Source of the DNA: Formicarius rufipectus
Lineage: Eukaryota; Chordata; Aves; Passeriformes; Formicariidae
Reading direction: 5' to 3'
DNA length: 64,000 nt
Assembly (NCBI GenBank): GCA_013399695.1
Contig: VXAU01001757.1
Location: forward strand, 376,619 to 440,618
Shown: in pieces, positions 41,223 to 53,100 of the stretch
Numbering within the stretch: the stretch's first letter is position 1
How the letters are laid out: each line of letters begins with the position of its first letter
The notes under the pieces: model-generated
The model's input: only the letters and a program-made list of their open reading frames with translations
What the model was told of the DNA's origin: nothing
Database searches by the model: none
Program-made: the position numbers and the translations under genes

Positions 41223-44200
41223 CTTACAGACATGGTCTCTGCGTCTGCTTGACAGCCAGGACCCCTCACCCTGGCTTGTCCCAGTGCCCAGCAACCCCTG
41301 GAGACACCTCTGCCAGCAGCATGTCAGAGGCCACCAGCACAGTTCCTCAGGCTGTGTCAACTCACACTCCATGGTGTAGCCACTGTGTCCCCTTGGGGTG
41401 GCACAGAGTGGCCATGGGTCAGGCTGTGGGTCAGCACATAGATCAGACAATGGGTCAGGCCATGGGTCAGGCTGGCCAGGAGCAGGAGGGAGACCCTGGC
41501 CCCATAGAGCCCCGCAGGCAGCACAAGGCAGGGCTGGGGGGTGGGATCAGATCTCGCCCTCTCGGTGTGCAAGATGTGGCAACGAGTGAGGCGCATCGCT
41601 GCACCAGAATGGCTCCCTGTCATTAGGTGCTGCTGCCGTGCCCTGTGCTGTGGCTGGGATCCCTGGTTGGGCAGGATTCCATTGTTTAAGAGCAAGCAGA
41701 ACAAAATGTCTCTCCTTGTCCTGAAGGAGTCTGCAATCATTAACGTGATTTGCCTAGTTAGGGATGTGCCCAAGAGTCTCCGTGGCAGAGGAGTTGAGGC
41801 TTATATGGGAGGGCCTGTTCCCAAGGTTGATGTGCATGTCTGGCAAAGCTTGGATGAAAGCCTGGGAGCTCTCTCTGCCAGGCTTTGATGCCCAGACTCC
41901 TTGCCTGTAATCTCTGCCATCTATGCAGACAATATCAGACCTATCAAATAATTTCACCATGATGTGAGCCTTTAAAAAACAAAACAACAATCTGCTAAGA
42001 AAAGTACACAGCAGTGTCCACAGATCAAGGTTAAAAATTGGATTAAGCAAAATGTGTTACGATTTTTTGCTCGCCAGGTTAAGCTTACACAGACTTTGGG
42101 CTAGGAAAACATTTTGTATTGGTACAGTGAAACCACTGCAGGAAATACCAGGAGATATCAGGAAACAGCAGGGTCTGTGGAGTCTGCTGTTACAAGCAGG
42201 GCTTGAATCCTTCCATCAGTTCCTATCTGGTGTTTCCAAGGCTTTGAGACATTGCTGGAGATGGACTAGGATTTTTTGCTTTCTGTTTCTCAGTTTATTG
42301 GGAAAGAACCTACTCAGCCTGCTCAATATTTAATATTTGCCAACTGGGAGGCTCAAACAGTGGAGGCATCTCTAGAATCCAGCCCAGTTCTCACACCTCT
42401 CATGCTCCAGCTACTGCTGGCAGACATGTGGATGCTCCACTTCCATCCCGAGGTAAAGGACAAACGATCCCTGTGTGTGGTGTGGGAGGAGGCTGTGTTG
42501 TTATCTGCTATGATTCACCCTGATAAATAACCTCCTCGAGGACTTCTCTTGTTTATAGCAACAGCCTCAGATGCTAAAGTTTGCAGAGGCTTTAATCCTT
42601 GCTGTTCTCACGCATATTTACTTTGCAGTTTTATCGGAAGCATCTCTTGAAAACCTCAGTGTTTTTATAATTAATTGAATAATGTGACTGATGTTAAAAA
42701 TAAACGGGCTTGGAAAAGTGCCCAGCGAGCTGCTGAGCAGTGTGTAGTATAGCAACTGTAGCTGCATTCTCAGGGGTATGTGTATTTTCCTAACAAAAGC
42801 AGTATCATGACTTCGAGATTAAATCTTTATTAGTTCAAAAATCACCCTGTTGATTTTTCTGTGTTTATGCTGCTTAATTGTTTCTGGAGGAATTCATATT
42901 TTTTAAAGGGATGGTGGTCCTGTTTGCAAAGGGGGTGGGTTAGTCTGAGCCCCGTCACAGAGGGGATGTGGGTGTGGGATATCTCCATCCATCCATTCAT
43001 CCACCATCCCACTGGCTTCATATTATTTTCTCTTGCAGGTCCAATCCAATTGCCATGGAGCCACGTGTGTGAGACCAAGGTGTTCTGATACTCACAGATT
43101 CTGCTCACCCTAGACTCCTGTGCTGTGGATTTGTCCTCTGTGCTTGTGCCCACCTCCCCTCTGCTTCATGACCCTCTGCCACGTCGTGCCCTGTGCTCTC
43201 CCTGACCTCAGCCTTTCCCAGTGCTGCTCCTCTGTGCCGCCACCACTTCCTCCACTTTTGCTGGCTCAGGGCATTGTCTTATCAGTCTAGGATATTTTTA
43301 TCAGGCTGGGCTCTGCAGTTCAGTCTGGGCCTCACCTCTGCTCTCCTGGAGAGGTTTGCCTGGCTGGCCAGGGCTGGGATCTCTGCACTCTTGTCTTCCC
43401 TCCTCTCTCCCCACTCTGAGGACAGAGATAAAGCAGCAGGGGAGAAACAAGGGTGGAATAGATTCCAAGGGGACAAGACTCAATGAGGTGAAGTGAGGTA
43501 GATTCTGTAATGCACTTGGTAAGCCATCAAATCCTATCTCATATCCCAGGGGAATGCCAGATACATGAGCCCTGCAAACGACATCATCAGCATCTTCCTC
43601 TGGAAAGCATCATCACACTAATTCATTTCTCTTGGCAGCCAAATGATTAAAGTTTTAAAACTAAATTACACATGTTGCTGTAACAGCATAAACACAGTAA
43701 TGGCTCTCCTCTGTTCCACCTGTCGCCTCTGCTGTAATGGCCTTAATGAGCTTTCAGCCTCATCATCCAAAAATAAGAGATTATCACATGACGCTTTCTG
43801 TGCTCTTGGAGCTGTGGGTGGGATGTACCTGCAATGCTCCTGCTCCAAAGAGCTTCAGGAGAGCTGGGGGTGGGAGTTGCAGCAGGTGGTGCCTTCCCCA
43901 TAGCTGGAGGCAGACCCAGGGTGGGGAGCTCCCAAACTGGGGCAGGGGGTGCAGACACCACAGTGGGCTGAGCCCCATCCCCATGCAGGCAGCTGGAATC
44001 CTGTGAGGGGAATGGGGTACCCATCCCCATGGCACAGGATTATCCCATGGAGTGGAGTTATTCCAAGCTTGCGTCTTCTCATCTTAATAACAGGCTGTGA
44101 GCTCCACTTTGATCTGCTGGTGTTTTTCACTTGTTCCATATTTAACTGAACTCATAAAGGCCAGGAACTGTTTCACTTTCTGTGCCAGGCTGGGTTTCCT

Positions 44201-47200
44201 GTTGGATGTGCAAAGGACACACCTGCACAGTGGGTTTCTGGCCTGCCAGAACTGGGAATACTGTTATCAACAGAGGGAGCAGTAGAATCTGGAGTCAGTG
44301 GATTCCTTTCCCCAAACATGCAGCTAGACCTGAAAATCCAGCTGCCTGGCTTTTCTGTTTACTGGTTTCCATGTCTGCTTCAGTGTGTCCTGGGAATGCG
44401 TGGCAGGACTCTGTTTCATTCCAGGAGGCCTATGAGTGGAACTGGAGCTGCTTTGCCTCCTCCAAAATCTGCAGACTGGAACCCGCTTTGCCTTGAGGCT
44501 TGTATTTATTAGTGTTATCTGTGTCTGTATTCCAGGTGTCCATCTCTTCAGTGCTCTGCTGGATAAGAGACTTGCTGGCCATGGCCATGGTCTATCCCAC
44601 TGTATCCTTCCTGGCTGCAACTCCACAAACACCACTGTTACCCCAAAAGCAGCAGAAACAACTGTAATCTGTGGTTCCTACTTGACACAACAACCTCTAA
44701 TTTGGGATCCCAGGCAGAAGAGGTGACAAACTGTCCCTGCTGGCGCTGGGATTCTGCATTGGATTAATCACCTGCATGGCTGCAACCCAGGGGCTCATGA
44801 CTCTTGTTTGAAGTTGATATTGGCTTCACTCCTGCACACAAAACAGCTGTGCTGACCATTCCAGTGAAGCTTCTTGTCAGATGCTTTCAAGAAAGACTAA
44901 GAATCTTGAATGCTTCAGTTTTCACAGTGGCCTGACCTTACTTGTGCTGACAAGTACCTGCTGGCCATAACCTCTCAAGTGACAACAGGGAAAAGCCCAC
45001 AAAAATCCTAGAAGAATGCTTTGCCAAAACAGGCTTGACAAACTTTAAAAACATGCTGGAAGAGGTAAATATAGTTTGAGTGAGTGTGCAGGTGATATCA
45101 TCCAGTTCCTTGGCAGGCATCCACTCCCAGAACTGCAGTAGTAATGGCAGTGCACTGTTCTTGTGGGACACTGACATAATTCTGTGTGGCCTTTTAAAAT
45201 GTCTTAAAACCTGTCCCTTTACTCATAATTAAAGACTTTGTGTGTTATTTTTATCCCGTGCTTGCCCACCTGGTTCTGCAGTGAACTAACCCAAAAGACA
45301 TCACAGTGTCCTTTGTCCCATCTGTGGGAAGCAGAGGGACACAGATTATGTATGATTCCAGGCATCCTGATTTTCCATAGGTACCCGTGTTCCTCATTGC
45401 TGCACTCTGGCTGTTGAATTTCTTTCTCTTCAGGCTCTCAGCCTTGAAAATCTTTATCAGCGAGAGGAGCGAGCAGGATCCCAAAAGGTCTGGAGGACAA
45501 GCGTAGTTTCTGGGACGGTGCTGTGCCTCAGCCCGGGATCCCGTCGTGCAGTGCCATCTCCTGGAAAGCCGCGCTGGAGACACATCGCAAGCAGAGCTTT
45601 GCTCCTGAGGGAGCAGCAGTGCTGCTGCTGCTTGGCTGCTGCCTCCGATGGCCACAAAGACTATACTCTGACCACCCAGAGTCACCCACCCACCAAAGTT
45701 CTTTTTCCCCAGCAGGCAGGAGGATGCTGCTCACCCTCACCACTAATGTTCTATGGCAGAACATCCCTGACTGGCTCCTCCCTAGTCTGGATGCCAAATA
45801 CAAATCTCCAGGTACAAAAGGAACAGTAGGAGCACAGATAAACATCTACATCTGTCACTCCTTAGCTTTAGTCCTGCTTGACTCCCTGTTCAGTTGAATG
45901 CCCTGTGTACTTGCTCACCCTGTCAGTGTCCTGTTCACCTGTTCCTCCTCCATTTGAAAATACTATTTTCTTCTCTCCTTCCCAAGTTTGATGACCTCGT
46001 GAGCAACCAGCCAAGCCCCTCATCACAGTGCTCACCCTGTATTTAAAATGTTGCCACATCTTTATAATGAGACAAAAACGTGAACGTGGAACGTGCACCT
46101 GAATGCTGCTGGCTTGACTAAGCTCTGTATTCATCCTGAAAAGACAAGGAAAAGGGGTGGTGCCAGTGACAACAGGTTTACTCCTATGAAAGAGTAACAC
46201 AGCTTAAATGCTTAGTCACTGGGAAAAACATACACTGCAATTTAAAGCCAAAGGCTGGTATTTCTGCCATTATTTTAGGCTATTGTGGCATCTTCCGAGC
46301 AGCTGGGAGATTTCTGTACTACAGTAATCCATCAGACACAGTGAAATAACTTGTGCTCTAAGGTAAGGCTGTAAAAGCTGTTATTTGAAAAAGACAATAA
46401 TTATGTAAATACAAGGCCAGGAGGTTCATAAATAAGAGAAAAAGCTATTGTGACACGTGAGTGTTCACAGCTCTCCTTGGCCCCCTCACAGTGAGGATTC
46501 TGCCTTCCAAAGTCTGTCATGAACCCATTTCTGCCCTGGCACACAGAGATGAACTGAAAAAGCCTGTTTACCAAAAATGTAGTTTTTATTAAAATCCGTA
46601 TTTGTAAAGGAGAGGTCATTACACAAATGAGGTAAACCAACACATATGACATAGTTTTCACTTTAAAAATAAATTTCAGTTGAGCAATTGATTTGATTCC
46701 ACAAAGTCTGAGAGGAAGAGTCAGGCAAGTGTTATTCATGAGGCAAGATGCTGGACAAGGCAGGACGAGGCAGGTGATGTGCCCTGACTCAGTTCAGAGG
46801 TGTTAGGACTCTTCCAGGGACCAAACCCTTCTCACTGTGCTGTCGTTTTCTCCCCAGCCTTATTAGCAGACAAGAGGAGACGAGTAAAGGCCAGGCAGAA
46901 GTAGTGGTGACCTCTTCCCTACTGCTCTAACCAGCATCCCCTCATTAAAGGCTGTGTAAAGGTTTAATTTGATTGTGCAAATCCACTCCCTCATCGGCCC
47001 TAAAGAAAACTTAGCAGCAAGTAAATACCTGCTCTGGAAAAGTTCCATTTCAAATGTAATTCCTGGCAAGCATCAAGCCTGTTAAGTGTGACACACTTCG
47101 CAAGGAGAAGAGTTATGCTTCCTTCTTTTTTCTTCCATGCATGTACAAGTGGAGCTTTCATCTAAAAGTTTATGAAATTACTGCAAGTCTGTAAGACTCA

Positions 47201-48170
47201 TGTTGACCATCCTGTGCAATTAAACTTCCTCATTAAGGACTGAGCCCCACAGCCTGAACACTTCAAAGAGAAAAGTGGCTGCAGTGTTGTTTTACCCTGT
47301 GTAACAGCAGAGGGTAGTGAGGAGAACCTCAGCTCTGTTTCTCAGAATGCTACCACTCAAGGCCAGCCAGCAGACTAACACAGAAGAGCTGAACTCACTT
47401 CCAGCTCCCAGGCACTACAGAACAAAGACCACCACGAGCTGAACCAAATAATGCCCCAAAATTCACTCAGTTAAATCAGTGACTGACAAATGCCTGAACA
47501 CTGGGAATTCCTGCATGGCTGAAGCTCTGTAGTCCAGGTCCACTTTGATGGATTAAGGTATTCTAGAAGTGACAAACTATGGAGATGAGGCAGAGATAGA
47601 GTTTCACCTGTTCCACCTGAGTGAAACTCATCCAGTCCCTGTGACAGGTAAGACATTGCTCCAACACGTGTCCCAGGAGAGTTTCTGGTAACCAACACAT
47701 GAAACTTTCATCACGTCCACCAAATCGACAGTCAGATTTCACGACTGCACGCAGATAAAACATGAGGTGAATGCACTCTTTAGCCCCACTGACATCCTCC
47801 AGGGACTTGGGTGGGATTTAAACTGCACAGAGGCTTGGTGCTGGTTTGCATGGGCTGGGTGGATGTCACGCTGCAGGAGCAGATCCTGTAGCCCTCAGTG
47901 CAGCGAGAAGGTTCTGCCACATCCGGTAGCACGTTTCCAGTAAATGCTTTCAGCAAGAGCCAGAAATGTATTCACCACAGTTCCTGACCACTGTACCTGG
48001 GCAGCTGCACCACTGTGATATCCCGACAAAACTCTCCACCGCAGAAGTCACTTAAAGCCTATAGATCTCGAGAGAGAAAGAGAGAGGTGTCATACTTAGG
48101 AGAGCTTCTTTCCAAACAGAAATTAAAAAACAGGTTTTTTTAATGAATCCATTGTTTGAGGAACTAAAGC
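41223..48170. other. Intergenic region between FAM102A side and NAIF1
   Basis: About 7 kb with no gene I can support. A short imperfect repeat of ATGGGTCAGGC lies at about 41413-41474. Open frames are all short and lack exon boundaries or family similarity. A second minus-strand AATAAA candidate (plus TTTATT at 46585-46590) could be a distal NAIF1 polyadenylation site, in which case part of this region would be NAIF1 3' UTR. Confidence 0.55.
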
Positions 48171-48190
48171 AACCAGTGTTAAGTTGGTGG

Positions 48191-48196
48191 TTTATT
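48191..48196 (-). terminator. NAIF1: Candidate NAIF1 polyadenylation signal
   Basis: A minus-strand AATAAA about 400 nt after the NAIF1 stop codon. It would give a short 3' UTR made up in half by a CR1 element. The distal AATAAA at 46585-46590 is an alternative, and sequence alone does not decide between them. Confidence 0.4.
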
Positions 48197-48374
48197 ACAC
48201 ATCCTGCTAAGGCTCTGTAGAGAGTCTGAAAGGGCAGATTAGCATAAGATTAGCAGAGAAAGCCCTTTAGGCTCAGCAAGACTCCAAGGGAGCCATTCAC
48301 ACCAAGGAGAGCCAGCATCCCTCACACCCATGTCCTCTGACAGCCCGGGCAGATTGTTTGCATGGCAGATGTCC

Positions 48375-48589
48375 CATAAAATCACGGAATTGTTCAGGTT
48401 GGAAAAGACCCTTAAGATCATCGTGTCCAACCATTCCCTTGGCACTGCCACATCCACCACTAAAGCCTATCCCCAAGGGCCACATCTACACTTCCCCTTC
48501 AGGGGTAGTGACTCCACCAGTGCCCTGGGCAGCCTGTGCCAGGGCTTGATAACCCTTTTCCCCCTAATACCAATCTCAGGCTCCCCTCC
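48375..48589 (-). mobile_element. CR1 LINE fragment in NAIF1 3' UTR
   Basis: Reading the minus strand, the element ends GGTTGGACACGATGATCTTA, then AGGGTCTTTTCCAACCTG and a CGTGATTTTATG tail, the CR1 3' end. Its 5'-truncated edge, near 48586-48590, falls two to six bases from the NAIF1 stop codon. The orientation is the same as NAIF1. Confidence 0.85.
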
Positions 48590-48591
48590 CA

Positions 48592-49067
48592 CTACTGTTC
48601 CTCGCACTGGGTCATACCATCTTGCTGCCCCGCCTGGCCGGGGTCGGCGGTGACCGACGGGCTGGGCGTGTTGCTCTGCAAAAATCGGCGGAAGTCCTTA
48701 ATCATGGGGCGGAGGACCTGGATGAGGGCGCTGAGGGCAGCCTGTGTGCCCTCCATGGCCTGCGCCTGCCGCTCCTGGGCGCACGCCTGCACCTCCTGCG
48801 AGCGGCGGATCATCTGCAGCAGGTCGTTCTGCTGCTCCAGATGCTGGGCGATCTCCTTCACGTGCAGGTTGGTGACCCGCTGCTCCTGCAGGAGCTTGGC
48901 CGAGTTGAGGGCGATGCGGCTCTTCAGCTCCTGGGGCTTGGCGGACACCTCGTGCTGGTGTGCCATCATCTCCAGGGGCGCCTCGGCCGTCACCGTGGCG
49001 GGGGCTTCCGTGGTGCAGTACTCCACCACGCCGTCCTCCAGGCTGTGGTAGGTTGTCTCTGCAGGAA
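48592..49067 (-). CDS. NAIF1: NAIF1 coding exon 2 (residues 171-328)
   Basis: Acceptor TTCTCAG|TTCCTG. It encodes the helical C-terminal half with [20 protein letters not shown] and [17 protein letters not shown], then a variable tail ending TQCEEQ and TAG at 48594-48592. Confidence 0.97.
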
Positions 49068-50392
49068 CTGAGAACAAAGAGCACACGGAGGGGGTGAGGA
49101 GTTGCTGCCATGTGTGTGCGTGGGTTTATCTGCAGGACTATTCAGTGGATATCGCTGGAATTATGGCCTGTTCAGTGAGATAACACACAATGGCCAGCAA
49201 CGTACAAAATGACCCATTTAAGTCTGCTCCACCCTCGGGTTGAGCTTCCTTCTAGACTGTACAGCCCAAAGGAATAGGGAATGCCTTATCTGTCTAGACA
49301 AAATAATTTCTCAACCTCCAGCTCAGAACAATCTTTCCAGGCAGCACTAACTGACATAAGGGCAAAGACAAGACCTCGAATGCCCCCTACCAGCAGGACA
49401 GCTGCTCTTTGGGATGCTGCACAGTGGGAAATCAGCCCTGGAGATGTTTTTCCCCCTGCTGTTTCCCCCTTTTTGTCCCCAGAGAAGAACCCGAGGACTT
49501 TCTCAGAGGCAAAGGATCCTTTTCTCCCTTATTCTTAAGGGTCTCAAAGCTGGCTTTCAGTACATGTGTGCTTGCAGCACAAGGGCACACTGGGGAATGG
49601 CACTTCATTAGAGACATGGGGATTCCTTTGTGCTGGGACTTCTCCCTGCCCAGAGAAGCTGTGGATGCCCCATCCCTGGAGTCCTTCAAGGCCAGGCTGG
49701 ATGGAGCATCCTGCTCCAGTGGAAGTTGTCCCTTCCCATGGTGCAAAACGAGACGATCTTTCAGGACCCTTCTAAACCATCCTGCGACTCTTCCCCCACA
49801 CAGGGCTCGGCGTCTCCTCGCAGGGTGGTGGTGGTGATGCTGCCAGGCCACCCCTTTGCACCCCTCCAGCCCAGCACTCACTCTGGGTCAGGGTGACCGT
49901 GGTGGCCGAGGCGGTGATGGGGATGTCGCCGCCGTCCCCCGCGCCGCAGTCCCCGCTCGGCAGGCTGATGATGGTGGCCTCTCCCAGCAGGTTGCAGATG
50001 CGCTGCTGCATCGGGGTGAGGATCACGGGGGCGGCCGCGGCGCCCGCGGCGTCCTCGCCCTCGGGGCCGGCGCCGCCTCCGCCGCCGTTCTGGCTCTCGC
50101 CTGCCCCTTCCATAGCGGCTCGCACCTGGGCCACCTTGCGCCGCACCTCGGTCTTGAGGTCGGACCACTTCTTCTTCACCTCGGGCAGCTCGCGGTGGCA
50201 GGTGGCCACAGCGTTGACACGGCGCAGGATGTCGTGCCAGGCGGCGGCCTTGGCGGCCAGCGGCACACCCGCGTTGAAGTGGTTCACCAGGAGGTGCTTG
50301 CCCCGCTCCAGCTCCTCCACGATGATCTCCACCTCCCGCTCCGAGAAGTTCATCTTCCGCTTCTTGGCCGGGGGCGCCGGCGGCGAAGCCAT
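48592..50392 (-). CDS. NAIF1: NAIF1, nuclear apoptosis-inducing factor 1 (complete, two coding exons)
   Basis: Exons 50392-49882 and 49067-48592 join to 987 nt, giving 328 residues; human has 327. The donor is CAGA|GTGAGT and the acceptor CTCAG|TTCC, restoring the Ile codon of TQIPAETTYH. Residues 10-90 are the Myb/SANT-like trihelix DNA-binding domain ([21 protein letters not shown]52, W76, [14 protein letters not shown]). A Gly/Ala-rich linker (96-121) precedes the conserved [20 protein letters not shown]. Exon 2 carries a long helical, Gln-rich segment (about 217-302). The family is a domesticated Harbinger transposon Myb-like protein that binds HARBI1 and helps carry it to the nucleus; overexpression induces apoptosis. 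The start is chosen by Kozak context and homology. The last residues (about 304-328) differ from human. Confidence 0.97.
49640..49785 (+). mobile_element. CR1 fragment in NAIF1 intron
   Basis: A short CR1-like piece (GCCCAGAGAAGCTGTGGATG, CCCCATCCCTGGAGTCCTTC, AAGGCCAGGCTGGATGGAG) antisense to NAIF1 within its 814 bp intron. No intact 3' terminal repeat is visible. Confidence 0.75.
49882..50392 (-). CDS. NAIF1: NAIF1 coding exon 1 (residues 1-171)
   Basis: 511 nt, ends phase 1 at CAGA|GTGAGT. It encodes the whole Myb-like domain and the conserved [11 protein letters not shown] block. GC-rich, continuous with the promoter CpG island. Confidence 0.97.
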
Positions 50393-51009
50393 GGCGGTGG
50401 TGGGGGGTGNCCCTGCGGCACTGGCGTAATGGCTTCCAGAATCGGCCGCTCTTCCTGCCGCGCGCCCATTGGTCCGTTCGCCTGCCAGTCATGTGATCGC
50501 CCCGCCCCTGCCGGTAGCGCCGGACTGCCATTGGTTGGTGGCCCTGCCAGTCATGCGGCACCGCCCACCCCACCTCGCCGCTGGTGTCGGCGCACTGCGC
50601 CTGTGTGAGGCCGGACCCGCCCACGGGCCGCCCCGCTGCGCTCCCATTGGCCGCCCCCGCTGTCCGTCAGCGCGGCGCGCGCCCGGCCCTGCCGCCCGCG
50701 GGGCCTGTCGCGCTCAAACTGCCCCGGGCTCGTCTCCTGATTGGCGGACTGGCCGCCTTGTTCCGTCTCCCCCGCGCGCGTCTCAGCCAATCGCAGCTCG
50801 GCCCTCGCGCTGGCACCGCCCCCCTCCGCGTGCCGGGCGCCGCCTCCCAATTGGTGGGGGCGGAGGCGTCTCCCGTGACGTCACCGCCCACCCGCCCGGT
50901 GATTGGCGAGCGCGGGGCATCACGTGGGCGGCGGCGGCGCGTGGCGCGAAGGCGGAAGCGGCGCCATTTGGCGGTGCCGTGAGGGGTGGGCGGCGCTCGG
51001 GGCTCGGTC
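50393..51009. promoter_or_regulatory. NAIF1 / SLC25A25 bidirectional CpG-island promoter
   Basis: 617 bp separate the divergent start codons. The interval is CpG-dense and holds at least seven CCAAT boxes in either orientation (ATTGG at 50468, 50530, 50646, 50740, 50902; CCAAT at 50787; a palindromic CCAATTGG at 50847-50854). It also has a full cAMP-response palindrome TGACGTCA (50876-50883) and a CACGTG E-box (50921-50926). No TATA box is seen. A single N lies at 50410. Multiple CCAAT boxes in a short divergent CpG island are typical of NF-Y-bound bidirectional promoters. Confidence 0.85.
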
Positions 51010-51288
51010 ATGCCGGGGCCGCGGCGCTCCCTCGCCTCCCCCGTGGTTAACGGTGTCCTCTGCCCCTGCGGCTCCTCGCACGGCTCACCGGCGGAGAGCA
51101 GCGGCGGCAGTGGGAGCGGGAGCGGCGGGTCCTGCGGGCGGTCGGTATGCGAGGCCTCCGAGCAGGACCGGCGCCTCCGCGCCCTGTTCCAGAAACTCGA
51201 CGTGAACCGCGACGGCGCGCTCTGCATCCATGACCTGGCCGTGGGGCTGGGCCGCCTCGGGCTGCACCGCACCGAGCTGGACCTGCTG
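51010..51288 (+). CDS. SLC25A25: SLC25A25 alternative first coding exon A (93 residues, EF-hand isoform)
   Basis: The ATG at 51010 opens 93 codons ending CTGCTG|GTGAGC in phase 0. The C-terminal half matches the long human isoform (LDVNRDG, DLAVGL, RLGLHRTE). It contains a complete EF-hand loop at residues 64-75 (D64, N66, D68, G69, D75). The N-terminal half is low-complexity Ser/Gly. SLC25A25 (SCaMC-2) is a mitochondrial inner-membrane carrier exchanging ATP-Mg for phosphate. An N-terminal calmodulin-like domain in the intermembrane space lets calcium activate it. The six-helix carrier domain lies beyond the window. A GTG 24 nt upstream is in frame but is not a credible start. Confidence 0.93.
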
Positions 51289-52959
51289 GTGAGCGGCGGG
51301 GGCCGGGCAGGGGTGAGGGAGGGTCGGGCCGAGCCCCTCCGGCCGTGGCAGCGCCCTGGTCCCGTTACCGTCCCGTGCCCCGGGCGAGATGGAACATTCC
51401 CTTTGCTACAGGCACAGCGCCGCTGCGCTCCCCTTTGGGCACTCGCCTCAAAGCCACCCCGCCGACCTTCACGCTAAAGCCGGAGGGGTCGCTTGGTTTG
51501 CTCCCTGCAGGCACGTATAGCATTAATTCCCCCGGATCGATAAGAGTCGGGAACTCGTTGCTTGGGCAGGAAAAGCCAGCAAGGAAATGGTCTTTCTCCA
51601 GGTGCCAGGGCAGGGCAGTTGCACGCTGGATTAGAGTAGTAAAAAGTCCCTTGGGAGCGATTCCTGCAGTCGGGGTGTTGTGCAGGTTTCGTCGCATCAC
51701 GGCCTTTCCTAGTGTGAGCCTGCCTGGCAGCTTGTTGCTTCTGCGGTGTGCCCGGGGCTGTCAGTGCATGCCAGACCCGTTTGCTTTAAGGGGTTGGGAG
51801 TCTCTTGAAGTGTCGAGAGGCTGCTGTACTGTACAGTCTGGACATGGAGTGTATAAAAAAAAAGGACGTGCAGCACTGGCTTTCTCTTTCAGTATCGGAG
51901 CAGCTCTTTGTGATGCTGTGTTCTGAGGGTTCTGGGCTCCAAGGGTCAACAGGACTGTGCCTATTTAACTGTAATTAGCGCTGTTTACATGACAGTGAAT
52001 CAGAGCGACGGGTTTGTCCTCAGCGCTGCACAGTTTGTCCCTGCCCGGTCTTGTGTGTTTTATATGCAGGGCCATAAAAAGGCTCAGCATCACGGGAGGA
52101 GAGGAGATAAACACATGGGTGCAGCGAGCGCTGTGCTACCACACAGTGCCCGAGTCCTGCAGGAAGGAAGAAGAGTTTAAGAATAACTTCTGAGTCACTG
52201 AAAAGATATTTAATTGAAGAGACAGTTTGTATTCTCTCCCTGTTCTGGGAGTGGTGCCTCAGTTTGAGTGCTTTATTTGCATATATCCATCCTTTCCAGA
52301 GTTTCTAGTTCCTTTCTAACTTTGAATCTCCAACACCTTAACTTCTTAATATTTCCTCTTGGTTGCTGCTGTAAAGTATGAGAATTCCTTGGCAGTGTCA
52401 CCTCGTGAGTGGTTTAGTTGTGCCATTTCTAAAATTAACACAAGTGCCACGGTGACTTTCTGCTGTGTGAGTTTTGGTACTGAAATCTGACTGTACCACG
52501 TAAAATGACCTGTGCATGCCCTGTGACACCAACCTGCTGCCACCCTGGGGGGCCCAATCCTTTACCCCTGCTGAAAGTCCCTCACCCCCGAGAACATTCT
52601 GTGTCACGCCTGCATGCCCCACCTCTGTCTGCATTCCCTGCATGTGTCTCCATCCAGACTGACACTCTCCAGCCCGGGGAGGAAGCACCTTAAAAACAAC
52701 CTGCATTTTTACTTCCCAGCAGAGAGTTTCTTTGCCTTCCACGCCGTGGGAGCGGCAGAGAGGAACCGTTCTGCGGGGACTGGAGCTCGCTGTCGGAGGG
52801 GAGCGCTGGCTGGATGCTGCTTAACAGTCCTGTCTTGCTGCTGAAGCCCTTGTTCTGTCAGTATTGCTCCTCAGTCCTTTGCTTCCTCTGCCTCCTCTTC
52901 CTCTACCCGGGAAGTGGCTGGTTAGATGAATAGAGTGAGGGTTGACCGGGGAAGCTGGG

Positions 52960-53100
52960 GCTGCTCTGTCCTTGGAAGTGCTCAAGGCCAGGCTGGATGG
53001 AGCTCTGAGCAGTCTGGTGTGGTGGACGGTGTCCCTGCCCGTGGCAGGAGGTTGGAACTGGATAGCCTCTAATTTCCTTTCCAACCCAAACCATCTGAGG
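52960..53100 (+). mobile_element. CR1 3' fragment
   Basis: The CR1 tail motif AAGGCCAGGCTGGATGGAGC is followed by GAGCAGTCTGGTGTGGTGGA, GGTTGGAACTGGATAGCC and TTTCCAACCCAAACCAT. Same orientation as SLC25A25, intronic. Confidence 0.83.

Noticed and set aside
48536..49071. Plus-strand open frames of 149-171 codons opposite NAIF1 exon 2
   Set aside because: Antisense shadows of the conserved NAIF1 coding exon.
49856..50624. Long open frames overlapping NAIF1 exon 1 and its promoter (about 250 codons on each strand)
   Set aside because: They are shadows of GC-rich coding sequence in other frames, and some cross the N at 50410. The frame encoding the Myb-like domain is the real one.
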